This document shows, in pieces, positions 1 to 12,754 of a stretch of 64,000 nucleotides of DNA; position 1 is the first letter of the stretch, and the number at the start of each line of letters is the position of its first letter. Below the pieces are notes generated by a model. That model saw only the letters and a list, made by a program, of their open reading frames with translations. It was not told the origin of the DNA and searched no databases. The translations under genes were made by a program, and so were the position numbers. Source of the DNA: Bettongia penicillata ogilbyi (Eukaryota; Chordata; Mammalia; Diprotodontia; Potoroidae); NCBI GenBank assembly GCA_023548195.1, contig JAJHZJ010000014.1:15228718-15292717 (forward strand), written 5' to 3'.

Positions 1-540
1 CTCTGCTACACAAGGATGGGAGGAGGCAAAGCTGAGTTCTGCTGTAAGTTGGGTGGGGTAGTCATGCCAGGGCCTGGAGGCTCATGAGGAAAGGAGTATT
101 ATATAAGCATGGTAGGAATTAGGGGTTAACCTTTTCTGCTGTTACTTCATCAGGCTGTTACCTAGACAGAGTTCTTGGTGTCTTAGACTATGGAGGCAGA
201 TGAAATTTCATTATCTTTTGAATATAGTTCTTATTTTGAAGAAGCTTGAGAAGTCATGAGCTTCAGACAAAATATTTAGCCTTCCTTCTTACTGGTAACC
301 TGACCCAGAAGAGCAGGCTGATTTTCCACAAGTTTAGTTGAGGAGACAAAAGATATAGGATAATAACAATGGAGATAATAGGCTCTGGTGAGGTTTAAAG
401 CTGAGAAGTCTGGCAAATAATGGAGTTCACAGAGTTGGTTTTATCATGAATTCAGCTGCTACAAGAAATATTTTGTGGGACATTTGAGTATTTTCATATT
501 CCATTGCTTAGAATAAGTTTTTGAAATAAAGCCACACTTA
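1..540. other. Unassigned intronic sequence
   Basis: No repeat family or exon recognised. It lies to the left of the 5-prime end of the L1 that starts near 541. Confidence 0.5.
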
Positions 541-1479
541 TGGTGCCAAGATGGTGGAGTGAGGAAAGAAATCCATAGAACTTTCCCAAATTCTCCTCCA
601 AACAATTTGAAAACTGCCTCAGAACTGATTGAAGAGCAGCACAGCAAAAAAAGTGTTCTCACTAAAATGTGAGGGGAACAAAGTCAGAGAGAAGCAACAG
701 TCAGTCTCACAGCAAGGGACCTGCAGCAAGACTCCAAGCCTGGGGCAGTTCACCAGAGAGGACCTGCTCTATTGCAAACCAGTAATCTCTAGGCAATCCA
801 GCAGTCCATGCAGCACAGTATGGGCCTACCCCAGTGGCTCAAACCCCAGCGCTGGTCACCAGAGATTGAGATCCATTGCTGAGTAGTAGTGAGGCCTCAC
901 CCCAGGGCCCTCAATCAGAGAAATCCTGTTTCTATAGCAGCCCAGCAATAAGACCCCACTCCTGGAGATGACCAGCAATAAGCAATAAGACAACCAACAG
1001 AAATACTGTTTTCATAACAAACCAGCAGCAAGGACCAGGCCAGCAGAGAAACTCCATACTTTGGGGAGTCAACAGTGTGCCCCTGTACCCCAGTACAAAC
1101 CAGATGGGAAGCCTACCCTCCACTATAAGCAAGTAGCTAGTTCCTGAAGCCCAGTAAAAGACAGCAGCAAGACCCTGAGCCCCAGCACAAAAAGGGCAGA
1201 ACCAGAGCCAACTCTCACATAAAAACACCAAGTCACAAAAGAGGCAGAAAAAATGAGCAAAAAACAGAAAAAGAACTTGACTATAGAAAATTATGATGAC
1301 AGGGATCAAGGCCTTAAAAGAGGACAACTGTATCAAAATGGCTAAATGTGAAGTCTCAAAGAAAAATGTAATTTGGTCTCACGCCCAAAAAGATATCCTG
1401 GACAAGCTTTAAAAGGATTAAAAAAATTAGTAGAAGTAAAATTATGGGAAAAATGAAAGCAATGTAAGAGAATCATGAA

Positions 1480-1975
1480 CAAAGAGTCAACAGCATGGAA
1501 AAGAATATGCATAATTTTGCCAAAGAAAATAACTCCCTAAAAATGGGATTTGCCAAATGGAAAAGGTAGTACAAAGGCTCCCTGAAGAAAATAATTCTTT
1601 AAAAATTAGAATTTAGCAAGTGGAAACTAATGACTCCATGAGATATCAAGATATGATAAAATGAAATAAAAAAGTAAAAAACAAATAGAAGAAAGTGTGA
1701 AATTTTTCATTGGAAAAACAACTGACCTAGAAAATAGATCCAAAAGAGATAATTTAAGAATTATTGGACTATCTGAAAACTATGATAAAAAAATAGCTTG
1801 AACATCATCTTTCAAGAAAGTATCAAGGAAAACTGCCCTGATGTAATAGAACTAGAGGGCAAAATAGAAATTGAAAGAATATATTGATCACCACCTGAAA
1901 GACATACAATAATGCAAACTCCCAGGAATATCATAATCAAATTTCAGAGTTCACAGATAAGGATTGGTGGTTGGT
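1480..1975 (+). pseudogene. L1 ORF1 remnant
   Basis: The broken frames encode a Lys/Glu-rich, coiled-coil-like stretch, followed by the ORF1 signature KRDNLRIIGLSEN near 1742-1780 (seen as SKRDNLRIIGLSENYD). The C-terminal nucleic-acid-binding part is cut short near 1970, where sequence from the inter-ORF region begins. Internal stops preclude function. Confidence 0.7.
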
Positions 1976-2219
1976 CGGAAAAGTTTAAACCTTACTCTCA
2001 ATAGAATTGGCTCAAAGAGGGAAAAACATACAGACTTAGGTGGATACAGAACTCTACCTTACCCTATAAGGAAGTAAAAAAAGAGACAGAGATAATTGGG
2101 TCGGGGGAGAGGGAAATGATAAAAGGAGGCAGATTGGGGAAAATAGTAATCAGAAGTAAAACACTCGTGAGGAAGGACAGGGTGCAGGGTAAAAGAGAAG
2201 GATAAACAAGGGGAAAATA

Positions 2220-5045
2220 GCAAGGAGGGAAATATACAATAGGTTATCATAAGTATAAATGTGAATGGGGTGAGCTCCCCCACAAAACAGAAACAGATAG
2301 CAGAATGGATTAAAAATCAGAATCCTATAATATGTTGTTTACGAGAAACACATTTAAAGCAGAGACACATAGAATAAAGGTAAGGGGCTGGAGCAGAATC
2401 TATTATGCTTCAGCTGAAGCAAAGAAAGTAGGGGTAACAATCATGGCCTCAGACAAAGCAAAATCCAAAATAGATATCATTAAAAGAGACAACGAAGGAA
2501 ACTATATTTTGCTGAAAGTTACCATAGACAATGAAGTAATATCAATACTAAACATATATGCACCAAATGGTATAATATCTACATTTTTAAGGGATAAGTT
2601 AAATGAGTTATGGAAGGAAATGGACAAAAAAAGCTTTATTATTGGAGGTCTACTACCTTCCCCTCTCAGAAATAGATAAATCTGACCAAAAAATAAAGGA
2701 GGTGAATAAAATCCTGGAAAAGTTATATATGATAGATCTTTGGAGATAACTGAATGGGAATAGAAAGGAATATACCTTTTTCTCAGCAGCATGTGGCCCC
2801 TATACAAAAATTGATCACATATTAGGACATAAAAACCTAACAACCAAATGCAGAAAAGCAGAAATAGTAAATCCATTCTTTTCAGATCATAATGCAGTAA
2901 AAATTACATTCAATAATGGGCAATAGAAAGATAGCTTAAAATTAATTGGAAGCTAATAGAATCCTAAGAAATAAGTGGGTCAAAGAACAAATCATAGAAA
3001 CAATGGATAATTTCATTAAAGAAAATGACTACAACAAGGCAACATACAAAAGTTTATGGAATGTAGCCAAAATGGTACTTAGAAGGAAATTTATAACTCT
3101 AATTGCTTACATTAATAAAATAGAGAAAAAGCAGATCATTGAATTGGGCATACAACTAAAAATATTAGAAAATGAACAAACTAAAAATTCCCAATTAAAT
3201 ACCAAACTGGAGATGTTAAAAATCAAAGGAGAGAATACTAAAGTTTAAAGTAAGAAAACCATTGAATTAATAAATAAAACTAGAAATAGGTTTTACAGGG
3301 GAAAAAACAATAAAATAAATAAACCATTCATTAATTTGAATAAAAATGGAAAGAAGAAAACCAAATTATTAGTATCAAAAATGAAAGATGTGAATTTACC
3401 ACCAATGAAGAGGAAATTAAAGCAATCATCAGGAACAATTTTGTCCAATTATATGCCAATTAATTTGACAATCTAAATGAAATGGATTAAAATCTACAAA
3501 AATATAAATTTACCCAGATTAAAAAAATAAAATACTTAAATAACCCAATCATAGAAAAAATATCAATAAGCCAACAATAACTTTCCTAAGAAAAAATTTC
3601 CTGGCCCAGATGGATTCACAAGTGAATTCTAGCAAACATTTAAAAAACAATCCCAATACTATACAAACTATTTGGAAAAATTAGCAAAGAAAAATTGCTG
3701 CCAAATTCCTTTTTCTGATACAAATATAGTGTTGATATCTAAACCAGGAAGAGCCTAGAGAGAGCAAATTATAGACCAATTTCCCTAATAAATTTTGATG
3801 TAAAAATTTAAATAAAACACTAGCAAAGAGATTATAGCAATATACCACAAGGGTCATACACTATGATCATGTGGGATTTCAGCATAACTGACCATATCGA
3901 TAACAAAACCAACAAAAATCATATGATTATCTCAACAGATGCAGAAAAAGCCTTTGACAAAATACAACACCCATTTCTATTAAAACACTAGAGAGTTTAG
4001 GAATAAATGGAGCTTACTTTAAAATGATAAGTAATATTTTATCTAAAAGCATTAGTAAGCATTATCTGTAATGTGATAAGCTAGAAGCCTTCCCAGTACA
4101 AACAGGGGTGAAGCAAGGATGTTTATGTCACCATTATTATTTAATGAACTACTAGAAATGTTAGCTATAACAATAAGAAAAGAAAAAGAAATCAAAGGAA
4201 TTAGAATAGACAACAAGAAAATAAAACTCTCTTTACAGATGATATGATGGCATACTTACAGAATCCTAGAGAATCAATTAAAAAACTAAACAACTTCAGC
4301 AATGTTGCAGGATACAAAATATATTTACATAAATTTTCAGTAAGTGAGAATTTGAAAAGACCTTAGTTTAAGAGGGCCAAAGTCTCCCACTGCATACTGG
4401 GCCATCTCTAGTCATCCTTATTGATATCTAGTCACAGGACCCAGATAGCTCTGGAGGAGAAAGTGAGACTAGTGACTTTGTGTAGCCCTCAATCACTCAA
4501 ATCAAAGTCAACTGCAAGTCATGTCATCCAATCCCTGATGTCATGTCCTCTCTGAGAGCGAATGACAAACCACAATATTACAAAGTTCAACAGAAGAGAT
4601 AGAAAGAGAAATTCCATTTAAAATAATGTAGACAATATAAAATATTTGGAAGTCTATCTACCAGGACAAACCCAAAAACAATATAAACACAATTACAAAA
4701 CACTTTTCACACCAATGAAGTCTGATTTAAATAACTGGGAAAATATCAATTGCTCATGAATAGGTCAAGCTAATAAAACAAAAATGATAATTCTACCTAA
4801 ACAAATCCATTTATTCAGTGATATACCAATCAAACCACCCAAAAATTACTTGATAGTACTAGAAAAATAATAACAAACTTCATTTGGAACAATAAAATGC
4901 CAAGGCTCTCAAGGGAATAAATTTTAAAAAATGTGAAGGAGGTGGTCTAGCCGTATCATATCTCAAGCTATATTATAAAGTGCTAATTATTAAAATAATA
5001 TGGTACTGGTCAAGAAATAAAGTGCTTATAAGACATCCCATTGGG
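2220..5045 (+). pseudogene. L1 ORF2 remnant (endonuclease and reverse transcriptase)
   Basis: The endonuclease part is readable at 2332-2680 (RETHLK-like start, then ILNIYAPNGI). A linker is open at 2946-3247. Reverse transcriptase pieces follow: [14 protein letters not shown] near 3937, a TGVKQGC motif near 4105 and an FTDD in place of FADD near 4236. Stops and frameshifts lie between all of these. The frame ends abruptly near 5045 without the C-terminal region. Confidence 0.85.
4345..4576 (+). repeat. SINE 3-prime portion with RTE-like tail, nested in L1
   Basis: The core reads GGGCCATCTCTAGTCATCC and ends CTCTGAGAGCGAATGACAAAC. It matches the right half of the full SINE at 46255-46570 and the inverted copy at 27581-27800. 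L1 ORF2 sequence stops before it and resumes after it (TATTACAAAGTTCAACAG), so it inserted into an existing L1. Confidence 0.75.
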
Positions 5046-5299
5046 GATATCCCAATTGAAAATTCAAGAATGTGTTTGAGGAGAGAGGTTAGGATGGGAT
5101 AAGAACATCTGAAAAATTCCAATAATCTGAATAGTTTCTCTTTTGCGTTTAAAAATCTCAAACACATTTATCATTGGACTGTAAGACGTTATAATTTCCT
5201 CTGTGATAGATTTTTGATACAGGTAATTCTCACCATCCCTTGTAAAAACATCACTGTGCAAAATTGTTAAAATAAGTTTAAACTATTATTCAATATGAT

Positions 5300-5480
5300 T
5301 TCTATTTAACAAATATTTAAGTATTAATTGTAGGCAATACAGTATCCTAAGAGGTCTCAATAGAAAAACAAAAACTCTTGAGGAGTTTACACTCTATTGA
5401 GGAAATACAATTACATAAATAAACCAACAGAAGATAGTCTGTAGGACAGTAAATGTTTAGTGAAAGTTTAATGGGCAAGA
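5300..5480 (-). repeat. L2 LINE 3-prime end fragment
   Basis: Read on the plus strand it starts AACAAATATTTAAGTATTAA and includes GGAGTTTACACTCTATTGAGG. These are diverged versions of the reverse complement of the L2 tail (sense: aataaatatttgtt and a sentence-like stretch ending in cttgagggcaggg). Confidence 0.55.
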
Positions 5481-6990
5481 TGGCACTTAAGTTAAACCTG
5501 ATGAATGATATGGATGCTCAGTGGTTATTTTATCCCTGATAACCACTGCAGAACACTGATGATATGCAATTATAGATGGCAGAGGGGTCTAGCTGGTGTC
5601 TGGTTTAGTAAATATCTGAAGATCAGGCTTATGAAAGTGAAAACTGAACCCACATTTGGTACCAGCTGTGAACATTCATCTTAAAATGGAAGAGGGATGA
5701 AATCCATTTATTAGAATACTATTCAGAATAACGACTAGGCTCTAAGTTCTATTAGCATAGGCATTCTAGTACTCTGAATAGGCTGAGATATAAAAGCAGG
5801 ATAAATATGTTGAGGGATTTCTTTTCTGAGTTTTAAGGTATAAAGTATCTGTAGCAAAGGCTACTTATCTCTGTAAACAAATCGAGAAGCCCCAGGACCA
5901 GAGGACCTGTCACTGTAAATCTAATGACTTAGATACTTTATCACAACTCTTTGCTTCCTAGAACACCAACTGAACAAGTTGTGGATTCATTCGTTCCACT
6001 GATGACATATTCAAAAGTGTTATAGGACCCCAGATTGTAGCAGCTCTAGTTGTTCGAATGACTCCTCTCCTATGGCTAGCAGACTCTCGTTCTGTAACAG
6101 GATCAAAATTGACTAAACTTTTCCTCCCCACCAATGTAGATTATGTTATTTTTTTCCCCCCAAAAGGCCAGGAAACTGTTCCCAATATTAGACTGGCCCA
6201 AGGAGCTAAGCATTGAGCGGCACGGCTTCCCAGCCTCAGACTTTGCTGACTTGGCTTTCTCATTACCTAAAGGCATAAAGAGGTCCACTCATGTGGAATC
6301 TGAAACCTTCAGAATAGCCCAGTGTCCCAAGCCCTGCTAACTAGACTCATCTGTGTCCTCTTGAGCTGACTACAGAGTCAGGCCCAGACTATGACAAGTA
6401 GAATAACCAATAGCTGGAAAGAGAAGAGATGTCTTTGTGGCCCCTAGCATGGTTGAAGTAGGATAATCAGATGAACTCTCCAGGTGTGTGCTGGTTAAAT
6501 GTTTAACAAATTCCTCTTCATTATATATAAGATACCCTTAAAGTTTAACCTACATTATTAATAATTTTCTATCACTTTAAATATAAACAACCAACAAAAC
6601 AAATCAAGCCCTGATTTATAGCTTTGCTGATTTGGGAATTGTTAGCTGATATGAATTGTCTTCAGCACATCTCTGGCTCTCCCTCAAATTATCACATTGT
6701 GGTAGGCAACCTTAAATGAGTCTTCCCTTCCTAAGTGCTTCCATGCATACCCCGACATTGATGAGTCGTGGAGGAGACCATAGATCTGAGGTCCTGGATC
6801 AGATAGTGGCCCTAATGATGGATATAGATGGGACATAAACCTTAAGAAAACCAAGGCCCAGTCCACTCAGTCAGGTTTTGAGGGATAGAGGGAAAGGAGT
6901 TAAAATAAATTATCCTTCAGATAAAATGTCTTTGTATGGTGATTAAGGACTTAGCTTCAACTTATCTTTCTAGCATTCTCTTTTTTTCAG
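5481..6990. other. Unassigned intronic sequence
   Basis: No exon or repeat family recognised. Short open frames at 6103-6340 on both strands overlap each other and look like chance frames. A poly-T run at about 7008-7020 marks the start of the next L1 piece. Confidence 0.5.
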
Positions 6991-7007
6991 AGTCCATCAG
7001 TTTTTTG

Positions 7008-7380
7008 TTTTTTTTTTTTTAACATACCTTCACATCAGTCATGTTGTAAAGAAGAATGGGAACCAATGGATGAACCATGAGAAAGAAGAAATAAAACAAG
7101 AGACGCAGAGGAAATAGTATGCTATGATTTGCATTCAGACTCCATAGTTCTTTTTCTGGATGTGGATAGCATTTTCCATCATGAGTCTTTTGGAGTTGTC
7201 TTAGATCCTTGCATTGTTGAGAAGAGCTAAATCTATCTAGTTGTTGTACAATGTTGCTGTTACTGTGTACAATGTTCTCCTGGTTCTGCTCCTTTCATTC
7301 AGCAGCAGTTCATATTATGTGTTTAGGTTTTTCTGAAGTCCACCTGCTCATTATTTCCTATAGCACTTGCTTTCTCATTT
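7008..7380 (-). mobile_element. L1 3-prime end fragment
   Basis: A poly-T run (poly-A of the minus-strand element) is followed by antisense L1 3-prime sequence. Examples are CCATCATGAGTCTTTTGGAG and CTGTTACTGTGTACAATGTT, both also seen in the antisense L1 copies near 18300 and 27050. Confidence 0.8.
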
Positions 7381-7571
7381 CAAAAAAATTCTCATCCCCT
7401 TTCATTACATTAGCCAAACTGGAGCACTAGCTGTTACTAAAATGTACCCTCCATCTCCTACCTCCATGTATTTGATTAAGCAAGCTATTCCTTGTGCAGG
7501 TCATGTAGTCCCCTTCTTATCACGACTTTTTAGAGTCCTTAAGTTTCTTTGAGGCTCAGAGGCTATCTCTC

Positions 7572-7830
7572 CTATGATAATAGCTAATATTTATATTGTG
7601 CTTACTATGTAGTGCTTAATGATTATTATCTTATTTGATTCACATAACAACTTTTGGAGGGAGGTAATATTATTACCTTCATTTTACAGATGAGAAAACT
7701 GAGGCAAATAGAGATTAAATGATTTGCCCAGGGTCACACAGCTAGTAAGTGTCTGAGGTCAGATTTGAACTCAGGTATTCCTGACTCCAGAACCAATACA
7801 CTATCTACTTCACCTAGATACCTCATGAAA
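7572..7830 (-). repeat. MIR/CORE-type SINE
   Basis: The plus strand carries CATTTTACAGATGAGAAAAC, then GGGTCACACAGCTAGTAAGT and TTTGAACTCAGGTATTCCTG. These are the reverse complements of the CORE and tRNA-like head of MIR-type SINEs. Confidence 0.85.
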
Positions 7831-8066
7831 CCTTCCCTAATCCATGTTTGTCCTTAATCCCGTTAAGAAATGATTTAATGAAACTTAAAAAATGTCTGTC
7901 TTCTAAAATACCTTCCCTTTTTAACCCCTCATAATTTTACAAAAGAGAACTCTAGGGACCTTTGACTAGTTCTAGGAACTACCCCCATCTCTTTATCATA
8001 TCTAATAAAGCAGGTAGTAGAGGTTTAACAAAGTGATTAGCTAACTGATTAATAAAGAAGATACTA

Positions 8067-8411
8067 CAGTTATCCCTTCCATATCAGAGTGCAGCATGTC
8101 TATAATTTAGAAAATCTGTGTAAATTTTTTTGGCTCTCTCTTGTATCAGAAAAGAAGTCTGATTTTTTTCTGTTTCTTTTATAGGGTATTTACAGTACCT
8201 TATTATAAAATTTGGGTTGATATTATGCAAGACTATACACATATTTTATGCATTCTTGAATTTCTAAATTTTTTCTATGTCATCTGCTGGACTTTATGGG
8301 TTGTTCATGACTTCCTCAAGATTTCCAAAAAAATCCCATTTAATTTCTTATGCTGACTTCCAATATATTGAAACCATGATGAGGAAAGTCAAGATGTGGA
8401 AGGAATAACTA
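8067..8411. mobile_element. Small non-autonomous DNA transposon with terminal inverted repeats (Tigger-like?)
   Basis: The left end CAGTTATCCCTTCCATATC (8067-8085) matches the reverse complement of the right end (8393-8411) at 16 of 19 positions. A TA dinucleotide precedes the left end. The element is about 345 bp. Its open frame (8141-8356) resembles no transposase. The CAGTTnTCCCT start resembles pogo/Tigger-type ends, which is an inference from memory of that family. Confidence 0.6.
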
Positions 8412-8594
8412 TTTCCTTTGGCCTAGTGTGAATGGCTATGCTAAAGTATACACTCTTTCCTTTGCAACAACTTAAACATCCTCTTTCTTGTTTTAATGCC
8501 TAGCTTTTCCTGCCTAGGTGCCTGGTGTTCAACATATGTCCTAAGTCGGTCCTACGTAGCAGTTTCTTACCCAAAACTGCTTTGTAAGGAACAT

Positions 8595-8840
8595 ATTTTT
8601 TTTTTTTTGTTACTTTCCCTGGATTATATAGCTTAAGACGAGAGGATACAACACACACCCATACCCATACCCACACCCATCCCCCCCACACCCCCCCCAC
8701 ATATATACATAAACACATATATGAATATATACATACACAAACATATATTCATATTATCTATGAATACATACATACATACAAACATAACTACCCATTATAT
8801 ATACATATATAAATATGTGTATATATATCTTGATCTCTAT
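8595..8840. repeat. Microsatellite cluster
   Basis: A poly-T run is followed by CCCATA/CACCC units and C-rich CACCCCCCCCAC (to about 8700), then by ATATACA and ATACATAC-type repeats. An open frame across it (8500-8718, minus) is low-complexity. Confidence 0.9.
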
Positions 8841-8849
8841 GTACCTGTC

Positions 8850-10055
8850 ATCTATTAAATTGTGAGACACACACGTCCATCACCTACTGAGTAAAATAAA
8901 CCCTAAATGCAGTTTACTTCTGTGTCTGTATCCCTATGCTGGTTTAGTTGGTCAATAGCTAGAAGGACCTTGAAAATTCTCACATAACTTGAGAAAAAAA
9001 TTCTTGAAACAGCAAACTTAAGACAACAAACACACAACTAGTATCATGATGTATTTTGTTTTTAATCTTATGGTATTAGCAATAATACTGCATCCAGAAT
9101 TATTACTTGAGAATTAGGATTCCTCTATTTCTCCTTTTCCTTCCCAGGATTCCCAACAAAAATGACAAGATAGAATGGTTATTGGGACCTTCCTGAAGCT
9201 AAGTAGGGAAGAGTAGGTAATAATCTATAGCTGAATTTGGGAAATATATTCGCCATTCTAGTAATGATTTCTTTATCAGCTGTCATCATACTAGTGCTCC
9301 CTGTTTTCTGTAAAGGATTTTTAAAAGTATAAATGATGAAGTGTCTATCATCTATACAGACAAGCTAAAGAGCTTGATTCTAGGAGAGATTTGATGACTA
9401 AACATGAATGGGGTCTTTTCCCCATCCAAGACAAGTGACTTTGAAAAACAGGCCTTCATCCTTCATCTCTGCATTTGTTCTTTTACATTCTAAGCATAGG
9501 AAATATAGTCTCATATCCTGTGACCTTCAAAGGGTCAGGAAATCAAGTCATAGGAATCTAGCAATTGGATTCCAGGTTCCAAGCCAGTCCAGCATCCATG
9601 CCTTGATGAACAAGGAGTGACCTTCAGGACTTAGACCAGCAGAAATTGAGCCCAGCAGTCATGATGCACCTAGACATAAACTTGGTGGGACCAATGTTAT
9701 GTAGGCTGTTTTGAGTCTATTCCCTCCTAAAACTAAGGTGATGTAGAGACAGTATGCAGTTGAGGTGTTAGAGGGAAATATTTGTATGTTTATTTTTATT
9801 ATATCTTCAATATAAATTTCCCTTGGTAAAAGCATTTGATATTAAGTAACTAAATGGAAGCAAGGCTAGTGACTGACCATGCTGGGGGTTGAAGAAAGAG
9901 CTGGTTGGAGGCTTGAGAAGAGTAGAGAAGAGAGATACCCCTAACTCTTTCAGTATACTCCAGAGCCTAGAGAGGCAGATATAGCCATCCTGGCTCTGGG
10001 AGAGGAAGACAGGGCATACTCACTACACTATAAACTTGATAAGAATGTAACTTAA
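8850..10055. other. Unassigned intronic sequence
   Basis: No exon or known repeat recognised. The 70-codon open frame at 9408-9620 has no recognisable domain. Confidence 0.5.
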
Positions 10056-10059
10056 ATGC

Positions 10060-10470
10060 AAAAACACCCATTAAGTTTTCTAAACTAATTATATATCATT
10101 TTAAAAAGAAATTAAGGAAAATAAAGATTTTGTATTAACTCAGGAATATATGTATAATAAAATATTCATAGTATCACCGTGGTAGCAAAACAACTGAAAA
10201 CAAACACAACTGAAAACAAAGTAGATGCCTACTGAGTGGGTAACAGTTGAAGAAATCATGATATATAAAGGACAAATAACTACAAAATAAGAGATAAGAG
10301 GAACTCAGAAAAGCATTGGAAGATCTGTATGAACTAATACAGAATAAAGTAAGCAGAATATACATAATGATTAAAATAATATAAATGACTAGAATACAAA
10401 AAGAAAACCCAACTTTAAAAACAATCAGTTTTGGAGAATAGATATCGAACTGTTGGAGGGAGGGGAATTA
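10060..10470 (+). repeat. Old L1 3-prime end fragment
   Basis: The text GGAAGATCTGTATGAACTAA followed by AAGTAAGCAGAATATACATA is a diverged form of the L1 3-prime segment seen more clearly at 30650-30700 (GGAAGGACGTATACAAACTG). Confidence 0.6.
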
Positions 10471-10669
10471 TAGGTATAGAATCTTGTGAACACTGTCAGA
10501 AGCAGTCATTATATTGCTTGGTTTTTGCTTACTTAAAAATTTTTTTTTATAATGAGGGCAAATTCAGAATTACAGTAATAGAAGGTATTATTAAAATTTA
10601 CTTATAAATACAAAGGATATTTGGTCCAGTGAAAATCTGACATGACACACATTTGTTAACTCAATATTT

Positions 10670-10875
10670 TCTTCACTAGCCCTGTAATTTCATTAGTATA
10701 GAGAACTTCTTGGTAATGCAACTCTCTCTACTAATGCAGGTCTGTAACACATCAGTTGCCTGGGGGCCTAGGATCCTACCAATAATATGTTCAGAAGCAA
10801 CACTTGAACCCAAGTCTTCCTGATTTTGAGGTGCTTTCTATCCACTATGCTTTTCTCTCCACTATGCCTCTTTAA
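10670..10875 (-). repeat. tRNA/CORE-type SINE
   Basis: It shares its layout with the copies at 16575-16740 and 35750-35960: a TTAGTATAGAGAACTTCTTGG-like block on the plus strand, an ACTTGAACCCAAGTCTTCCT box and a final TCCACTATGC box, all in reverse orientation. Confidence 0.65.
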
Positions 10876-10989
10876 CTATAAATGAATAGGAATAAAATTA
10901 GTGAGAAAGATAATCAAAATTGTGAAATCTGAATATCTGAATTTTTTAAATGTTTCATACTAAATTTGGAACCAGGAGACATTGGGTCT

Positions 10990-11255
10990 TCTTTGAAGCA
11001 GCTAAGTGGCACAGTAGAAAAATACTGGATTCGGAATCAGAAAGACACAAGTTTGACTCTTGCCTTGGACATTTAATTAGGTATATGACCCTGGGCAAGT
11101 CATTTAACCTCTCTCAAACTCAGTTTCTTCATTTGTAAATTGCAGATAATAATAGTACTTACCTCACATGACAGGAGAGTCAAATAAGCCAATATGAAAA
11201 AAAAATTTTGTAAATCTTAAAGCACTCTATAAATACTAGCTATTATCATCAGTTC
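10990..11255 (+). repeat. MIR-type SINE
   Basis: The head reads GCAGCTAAGTGGCACAGTAG. It is followed by GACCCTGGGCAAGTCATTTA, a TTTCTTCATTTGTAAATTGC box and a tail ATAAATACTAGCTATTATCA. A separate diverged MIR-like piece follows at about 11285-11375 (TTTCTTTATCTGTAAAATGA). Confidence 0.8.
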
Positions 11256-11379
11256 ATTTTTTTGCTATTTTTATTTGCCTATGTAATGTAGTTAAATTAT
11301 ACCTCACTTTCTTTATCTGTAAAATGACCTAGATGAACTCCAAGTTCATCAGTTCTAAATCTATAATCATGACTTATTT

Positions 11380-12295
11380 TTAACTAGGAAAGTGATTTCT
11401 AATTAGAATGTTACTTTTTTAAGTAGGTGTTTCTGAATCGCTCGAAGAAAAATTTATTTCTACAGTATTGTAGAGCTCTTCAAAATCATTCCACTATTAA
11501 CTTGACTATCACTCTTAAAGGATTTAACACCTCTCTTCCCCAACCCCACTAATGCTTAGGGTTCTTCTCAGCAGTTCAGACATTCATTGGATTATGTGAG
11601 ACAACTAGTTCCAATATTTCAAGGTATCATACTATGGAAGTATAATTCGAAAGTCTTGAGCTTAGATTACAGATGCCATTATTTTTTCTTCTGCAAAATG
11701 TAATCAATAAATTCAGTGTTTAAGTCAAACCTTATTCCAGTATAATTCTCATACTCATTGCAGACCTAGAATGTTTACATTGGTATAAATGCCATTTGAA
11801 ACTTTTGGAGCTTCAAACATCAACGTCTCATTTAAGGAAAATCTATAGTAAATTAGAATTCAGTTGTAAACACTGGATATCAGTCTCTTATTAGGAGTTG
11901 TGGAAGGACAGAGAATGCATATTACAGGAACATTAATATGAATGGTCTCATACAGCTTTTAAACAAAATTGAAGACCAATATACACAGAATACTCATTTA
12001 GGGGTTTATCATCCAATTTATTATTACCCTTGCCTTTTGTTTCTCTTGCTTGATGGCTCAGTTTTAAGCATTTCATGACCTGGACTTCTCTTAATTTTTC
12101 CTACCTGTTGTTTTGTGAAACTCAGGATGAGTTAATTTTATATGGTTAATGATTATTTAAATGGTTGGAAGAGTAGGAGGCTGAAGTTACCATAACTTTT
12201 CAGATTGCACTGTCTCTCAAAGACAACTGAAAGTTGGTTATATATTAAGAGAAATGCTCACATACACTAATTTAATAAACTACTCTTTTATATAC
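11380..12295. other. Unassigned intronic sequence
   Basis: No exon or repeat family recognised. Confidence 0.5.
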
Positions 12296-12299
12296 AGCT

Positions 12300-12660
12300 G
12301 CCAAATTAATATTTCTAAGGCACAGGTCTAGCCTCCACTTAAGAGATTTCTGTAGCTCCCCATTGCCCTTAGATTAAAATACAAACTACTTTGTTTGGCA
12401 TTTAAAGCCCTGCACTCTGACTTCAGTTATCTTTCCAGTCTTAGACATCACTCGCACTCACATAATCTGCTCCAGCCAAAGAAGTCTCACACAGTGTACT
12501 TATTTGGTATACCTCATTTATTTACTTCTCTGAGAACAACATACTTTGTTCTTTTAGCAGGATAAAAGCTTCTTGAGGTTAGGGAGTAGCTCACCTTTTA
12601 TTTGTATTCTCAACATCTAGCATAAAACCTAACACATAGTTAATGGCTAATAAATGCTTG
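12300..12660 (+). repeat. L2 LINE 3-prime end
   Basis: The sequence includes CTCCCCATTGCCCTTAGATT, AAGCTTCTTGAGGTTAGGGA and the tail TGGCTAATAAATGCTTGCTG. These are the characteristic end blocks of L2 in sense orientation. An AT-rich low-complexity run (12661-12750) follows. Confidence 0.75.
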
Positions 12661-12754
12661 CTGATCAATAATTAATTGATGATTGATTAATAATAAAAAT
12701 TTATTATTAATTAATAACATATAATAATAATAAATAACACAATACTAGGTAATA

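Larger units (their letters stand above)
541..5045 (+). mobile_element. Decayed L1 LINE, 5-prime end present, 3-prime end missing
   Basis: The element begins with the L1-type start GCCAAGATGGTGGAG near 544. It runs through a 5-prime UTR, an ORF1 remnant and most of ORF2, and stops near 5045 in the part of ORF2 that reads VLIIKIIWYW. A SINE splits it at about 4345-4576. Many stops and frameshifts make it inactive. L1 copies normally lose their 5-prime end; this one keeps the 5-prime end and lacks the 3-prime end, which implies a later deletion or rearrangement. Confidence 0.88.
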
